NCBI RefSeq assembly: GCF_040546765.1
Contig: NZ_JBEPOK010000001.1
Coordinates: 124,001-188,000 of the forward strand
Direction of reading: 5' to 3'
DNA length: 64,000 nucleotides
DNA from: Arthrobacter sp. OAP107
GTDB taxonomy: Bacteria > Actinomycetota > Actinomycetes > Actinomycetales > Micrococcaceae
The translations under genes were made by a program, and so were the position numbers. Shown one piece after another: positions 60,357 to 64,000 of the stretch (the stretch's first letter is position 1; the number at the start of each line of letters is the position of its first letter). Under the pieces are notes generated by a model, which was not told the DNA's origin, ran no database searches, and was given only the letters and a program-made list of their open reading frames with translations.

Positions 60357-61832
60357 TTAGAACGCGCGAAGGATGTCTTCGACGCGTTGTTTGGCATCTC
60401 CGAAGAGCATTTGGGAGTTGTCGCGGTAGAACAGGGGGTTTTGGACTCCGGCGTAGCCTGCGGCCATGGATCGTTTGAAGACGACGACGTTTTCGGCTTC
60501 CCAAACGCGGAGGACGGGCATGCCGGCGATGGGGCTTCCCGGGTCTTCGGTTGCTGCGGGGTTGACGGTGTCGTTCGCGCCGATGACCAGTACCACGGAG
60601 GTGTCTCCGAGGTCGTCGTTGATTTCGTCCATTTCCATGACGATGTCGTACGGGACCTTGGCTTCGGCGAGCAGGACGTTCATGTGCCCTGGGAGCCGCC
60701 CTGCGACCGGGTGGATGCCGAACCTGACGTTGACGCCTTTCTCGCGGAGCTGGTGGGCGAGTTCGGCAACGGGGTACTGGGCCTGTGCCACGGCCATGCC
60801 ATAGCCGGGGGTGATGACAACACTGGAGGCGTTGGCCAGCATTTCCGCGGTGGCTTCTGCCGTGATCTCACGGTGCTCACCCTGGTCTGCGTAACCGCCG
60901 GTGGTGGGCGCCGCGATGCCAAAGCCGCCGGCGATGACAGAGATAAAGGACCTGTTCATGGCCTTGCACATGATGTAGGAGAGGTAGGCGCCGGAGGAGC
61001 CGACGAGGGCGCCGGTGATGATGAGCAGGTCGTTGTTGAGCAGGAAGCCTGCGGCGGCTGCGGCCCAGCCGGAGTAGCTGTTGAGCATCGAGACGACGAC
61101 GGGCATGTCGCCGCCGCCGATGGAGGCTACGAGGTGCCAGCCCAGCCCCAGAGCAAGGACAGTGACAACGATCAGGAGCCACAGCTGGGAGTCGTTGACG
61201 TACCAGACCGTCAGCGCGACGAAGGCGGCGAGGGCGCCGAGGTTGATCGCGTTCTTTCCCGGCAGCATCAGGGGTGAGGATTTCATCCGGGCCGAGAGTT
61301 TCAGGAACGCCACGATGGAGCCGGTGAACGTGACGGCGCCGATAAACACGCCGATAAACACCTCAGCGTGGTGGATCGCTGTCAGGTCCGGGGACAGGGC
61401 AGGGGCTTCAAGGTGCCCGTTCCATCCGACCAGGACCGCGGCGAAGCCCACGAAGCTGTGCAGCAGCGCGATCAGTTCGGGCATGCCGGTCATTTCCACG
61501 ACCCGGGCGCGCCAGAGCCCGATCGCCCCGCCGACGAGCACTGCGGCCAAGAGCAGGATCAGGCCGGTGAGGGCAGGGCCTGTACCCCAGGCGCCCTGCA
61601 GGGTCAGCCAGATGGTCGCGGCGAGGGCGATGATCATCCCGGCGATCCCGTAGACGACGCCTGCGCGGGCCTTTTCGTGTTTGCTCAGTCCGGCGAGGCT
61701 GAGGATGAACAGCAGGGCCGCGACTATGTACGCAGCTCCCGCAATGGTGTCGGCGGTCAGCGGACCGGAGACAGTGTCGGACACGGTAAGGCTCCTCGTA
61801 AGTGTTGCTGCTGCTTCAGTGACGGCGCTCAT
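60357..61832 (-). CDS. pntB: NAD(P) transhydrogenase subunit beta
   Basis: A 491-residue membrane subunit of proton-translocating transhydrogenase. About nine membrane segments (from [20 protein letters not shown]) precede the C-terminal NADP-binding domain III with [20 protein letters not shown] and [20 protein letters not shown]. Its start overlaps the pntA stop by four bases (ATGA). The enzyme uses the proton gradient to transfer hydride from NADH to NADP. Confidence 0.96.
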   Translation of the reverse strand: MSAVTEAAATLTRSLTVSDTVSGPLTADTIAGAAYIVAALLFILSLAGLSKHEKARAGVVYGIAGMIIALAATIWLTLQGAWGTGPALTGLILLLAAVLVGGAIGLWRARVVEMTGMPELIALLHSFVGFAAVLVGWNGHLEAPALSPDLTAIHHAEVFIGVFIGAVTFTGSIVAFLKLSARMKSSPLMLPGKNAINLGALAAFVALTVWYVNDSQLWLLIVVTVLALGLGWHLVASIGGGDMPVVVSMLNSYSGWAAAAAGFLLNNDLLIITGALVGSSGAYLSYIMCKAMNRSFISVIAGGFGIAAPTTGGYADQGEHREITAEATAEMLANASSVVITPGYGMAVAQAQYPVAELAHQLREKGVNVRFGIHPVAGRLPGHMNVLLAEAKVPYDIVMEMDEINDDLGDTSVVLVIGANDTVNPAATEDPGSPIAGMPVLRVWEAENVVVFKRSMAAGYAGVQNPLFYRDNSQMLFGDAKQRVEDILRAF

Positions 61833-63388
61833 CTACGGGCCCCGTCTCCGCGGGAAAACATGGCGAGCATGCGGCGGGTGACGGCGAAACCGCCAAAGAT
61901 GTTGATGCTGGCCAGCAGCACCGCGACGGCGGCGAGGACCTGCATCACTGGGTTTTCCGAGGTGACCTGCAGCAGCGCACCAACGACGATGATCCCCGAG
62001 ATGGCATTGGTGACGGACATCAGCGGAGTGTGCAGGGCGTGATGGACCTTCCCGATGACATAGAAGCCGACCACGACCGAGAGCATCAGCACCGTGAAGT
62101 GCTGCGGCAACGGCGCCGGAGCAACAGCGTTGACGACAAACAGCGCGGCGATGCCGGCGGCAAAGAGCCCGGCCTTACCGGCCGTGCTGAGGCCCTGCTT
62201 TTTCTTCGGTTCAGGGATTTCGGCGGCCGCTGACGCGTCCGGCTTCACCACTGGGGCGGCGGAGACCTGGACCGGGGGCGGCGGCCAGGTGAGCTCCCCG
62301 TTGCGCACCACCGTCACCGACCGCTGCACCACGTCATCAAAATCGATCCGGAGCTGGCCGTCCTTGTCCGGGGTCAGGAGCTTGAGCACGTTCACCATGT
62401 TGGTCCCGTACAGCTGGGACGCCTGGGCTGGCAAACGGGCCGGAAGATCCGTGTAGCCGATGATTACCACACCGTTCTCCGTCACGACGCGTTCCCCGGC
62501 GACCGAGCCTTCCACGTTCCCGCCCTGGCCCGCTGCCATGTCCACGATCACACTGCCCGGCTTCATGGCGGCCACATCTTCGGCCGTGAGCAGCTTGGGC
62601 GCCGGACGCCCCGGAATCAAGGCCGTGGTGATGATGATGTCCACATCGCGTGCCTGCTCGGAGTAGATCTCCGCGGCGCGGATGTTATACGCCTCGGAGG
62701 TGGCCTTCGCGTATCCATCGGAGGACTTCATCTCCTCGGCGACCTCGACCTTGAGGTAAGTTCCGCCGATGGACTTTACCTGGTCAGCGACCTCAGGCCG
62801 CGGGTCCGTCGCCCGCACAATCGCGCCCAGGCTGGACGCCGTACCGATCGCCGCCAACCCGGCGACACCGGCACCGGCGACCAGGACCTTCGCCGGCGGG
62901 ACCTTGCCCGCAGCGGTGACCTGGCCCGTAAAGAACCGGCCGAACTCATGCGCCGCCTCGATCACGGCACGGTAGCCGGCGATGTTCGCCATCGAACTGA
63001 GCACGTCCATCGATTGCGCCCGCGAGATCCGCGGCACTGCATCCAACGCCAGCGCCGTGATCGGACGCGACGCCAGCGCCTCCACCAACTCAGGCCGCAA
63101 TCCAGGGCTCAACGACCCGATCAGCGTCGCACACTCAGTGAGACGGGCGATCTCATCTTCACTGGGCGGATTGATCCGCAAGACCACTTCGCTGCCCCAC
63201 GCCTCGTCGGCGCCCACAATCAGGGCACCCGCTTCGGCATAAGCCTCGTCACGGAAGGATGCCGACTCACCCGCGCCCTTCTCGACCACAACCTCGTAGC
63301 CCAACCCCAACAACTGCTTCACGGTGACAGGCGTCGCCGCCACCCTCGTCTCGCGACCTAACTCGGCCGCAATGCCAATACGTGTCAC
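61829..63388 (-). CDS. pntA: NAD(P) transhydrogenase subunit alpha (fused form)
   Basis: A 519-residue subunit with the NAD-binding domain I ([20 protein letters not shown] at the start; [20 protein letters not shown] for the dinucleotide fold; [20 protein letters not shown]) and, after a Pro/Ala linker near residue 385, three to four membrane segments of the alpha-2 part. In many actinobacteria these are separate genes; here they are fused, as in E. coli. It is followed by pntB in a coupled operon. Confidence 0.95.
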   Translation of the reverse strand: MTRIGIAAELGRETRVAATPVTVKQLLGLGYEVVVEKGAGESASFRDEAYAEAGALIVGADEAWGSEVVLRINPPSEDEIARLTECATLIGSLSPGLRPELVEALASRPITALALDAVPRISRAQSMDVLSSMANIAGYRAVIEAAHEFGRFFTGQVTAAGKVPPAKVLVAGAGVAGLAAIGTASSLGAIVRATDPRPEVADQVKSIGGTYLKVEVAEEMKSSDGYAKATSEAYNIRAAEIYSEQARDVDIIITTALIPGRPAPKLLTAEDVAAMKPGSVIVDMAAGQGGNVEGSVAGERVVTENGVVIIGYTDLPARLPAQASQLYGTNMVNVLKLLTPDKDGQLRIDFDDVVQRSVTVVRNGELTWPPPPVQVSAAPVVKPDASAAAEIPEPKKKQGLSTAGKAGLFAAGIAALFVVNAVAPAPLPQHFTVLMLSVVVGFYVIGKVHHALHTPLMSVTNAISGIIVVGALLQVTSENPVMQVLAAVAVLLASINIFGGFAVTRRMLAMFSRGDGARR

Positions 63389-63727
63389 TTATTGCTCTCT
63401 CTAAGATGTGGTGCCTGGCCAATTCGATTTGAATGCCGGGAGACAAAGCCGGGGTCACTGTTTCTAAGAAAAGCAGCGCCCGTAATGGATCCGTCGCCGG
63501 GTCCGGCCCGGATTTCGGGGTGCCTGTTGCGAAGGGCATGCGTACCCGGCGACGGAATTCTTTGAAGTCCTAAACGGTGGCGAGCTCTTCCTGGTTGCCT
63601 TCCCGCCGGCCTCGGTGAGGTAGCGAGGCGGACCAACATCTCTTGGCAACCCTTCCCCGCTTCATACCACGGCGCTCCCACCGCCCGGCTCGGGACATGC
63701 AGCTACATTGCGAAGACGTCGCCTGCC
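63389..63727. other. Intergenic region between menB and pntA
   Basis: A 339-base stretch between two minus-strand genes with no credible gene. It carries scattered inverted repeats (for example CCGTCGCCGGGT at 63489-63500 with ACCCGGCGACGG at 63544-63555), which could form a terminator-like structure, and a plus-strand TTGGCAACCC that recalls SAM riboswitch cores but lacks the rest. Confidence 0.5.
63489..63555. repeat. Inverted repeat CCGTCGCCGGGT upstream of pntA
   Basis: CCGTCGCCGGGT (63489-63500) and ACCCGGCGACGG (63544-63555) are exact complements, 43 bases apart. On the minus strand this would give a 12-bp stem about 100 bases before the pntA start. Confidence 0.6.
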
Positions 63728-64000
63728 TTAGAAGTAGTGGGGGAAGCGGGACCAGTCGGGGTCGCGCTTTTGCAGGAAGGCCTCCTTGCCCTCCACCCCC
63801 TCGTCCGTCATGTATGCCAGCCGGGTGGCTTCGCCGGCGAACACCTGCTGGCCGGCCAGTCCGTCGTCGGCCAGGTTGAACGCGAACTTGAGCATCCGGA
63901 TGGCCTGCGGGGACTGCCGGGCGATGCCCGCCGCGTATTCCAGGGCCACCTCCTCGAGACGGTCGTGGTCCACGGCCTCGTTCACCGCGCCCACCCGCAC
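63728..64000 (-). CDS. menB: 1,4-dihydroxy-2-naphthoyl-CoA synthase, C-terminal part
   Basis: The last 90 codons of a crotonase-family gene whose 5' part lies beyond the right edge of the window. The C-terminal sequence EGKEAFLQKRDPDWSRFPHYF (end only) is the MenB signature that distinguishes it from ordinary enoyl-CoA hydratases, and RVGAVNEAVDHDRLEEVALE with SPQAIRMLKFAFNLADDGLA is also MenB-like. The enzyme closes the naphthoate ring in menaquinone synthesis. Only the 3' end is visible, so active-site Asp residues cannot be checked. Confidence 0.9.
   Translation of the reverse strand: MRVGAVNEAVDHDRLEEVALEYAAGIARQSPQAIRMLKFAFNLADDGLAGQQVFAGEATRLAYMTDEGVEGKEAFLQKRDPDWSRFPHYF

Noticed and set aside
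63625..63665. TTGGCAACCC resembling a SAM riboswitch core on the plus strand
   Set aside because: The other conserved pieces (pseudoknot partner and P1) are not found, and no plus-strand gene follows; both neighbours are on the minus strand.

Overview
The window is high-G+C actinobacterial chromosome, most likely from an Arthrobacter/Pseudarthrobacter-type Micrococcaceae. The pointers are a mycothiol-type formaldehyde dehydrogenase, a HAIR (HspR) operator before clpB, a DUF3073 gene near purM-purF, a SigK/RskA-like sigma/anti-sigma pair, frequent GTG/TTG starts and dense gene packing on both strands. I see no rRNA, tRNA, CRISPR array, complete insertion sequence or prophage. The taxon is inferred from gene content, not from a search.

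Layout. 1-6.5 kb: end of an Ig-like surface protein, then a LacI-regulated fructan/sucrose operon (repressor, lipoprotein binding protein, two permeases, cytoplasmic GH32 enzyme; no ABC ATPase). 6.5-8.4 kb: a COG4315-type lipoprotein divergent from an ECF sigma/anti-sigma pair, with matching ECF-like promoters facing both ways. 8.5-18.3 kb: DUF1206 protein, trmB, small membrane protein, CynX-type MFS, MHS-family symporter plus M20 amidohydrolase beside an Lrp-type regulator, another MFS and a methyltransferase. 18.4-21.6 kb: nirD-nirB preceded by a small frameshifted gene. 21.8-23.4 kb: CycA-like amino-acid permease. 24-30.5 kb: DEAD-box helicase with a long leader, metallo-beta-lactamase-fold hydrolase, paired SMR subunits, hutD, trpF, MFS and YccF. 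30.5-33.8 kb: DUF4031-HD fusion, secreted phosphoesterase, secreted trypsin-like protease, YCII protein. 34-44.3 kb: clpB, a septum-formation-type membrane protein, DUF3073, VOC protein, purM-purF, a small membrane protein, and FAH-uraH-uraD (urate catabolism). 44.7-46.9 kb: a two-component system. 46.9-57.1 kb: a choline oxidation and one-carbon cluster (TetR, betA, betB, permease, formaldehyde dehydrogenase, MBL hydrolase, FdhF-like molybdoenzyme). 57.2-60.3 kb: a lower-G+C, repeat-containing stretch with a debranching-enzyme-like glycosidase. 60.4-63.4 kb: pntA-pntB. The right edge is the 3' end of menB.

Genes that work together. The fructan operon imports a fructose-containing sugar and hydrolyses it in the cytoplasm. 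The choline cluster would convert choline to glycine betaine; demethylation of betaine (enzymes not in this window) releases formaldehyde, which the mycothiol-dependent dehydrogenase, the MBL hydrolase and possibly the FdhF-like enzyme would carry towards formate and CO2. Two TGAAC-N4-GTTCA palindromes over the betA promoter give the TetR protein an obvious target.

The least routine sequence signals are the divergent ECF promoter pair, the nested LacI operators, a 66-bp palindromic repeat present twice (one copy supplies the nirD stop codon), a perfect 54-bp palindrome at 25869-25922, the frameshifted gene before nirB, and the repeat-rich region at 57.2-58.1 kb. I found no clearly new multi-gene system; the findings are graded accordingly.
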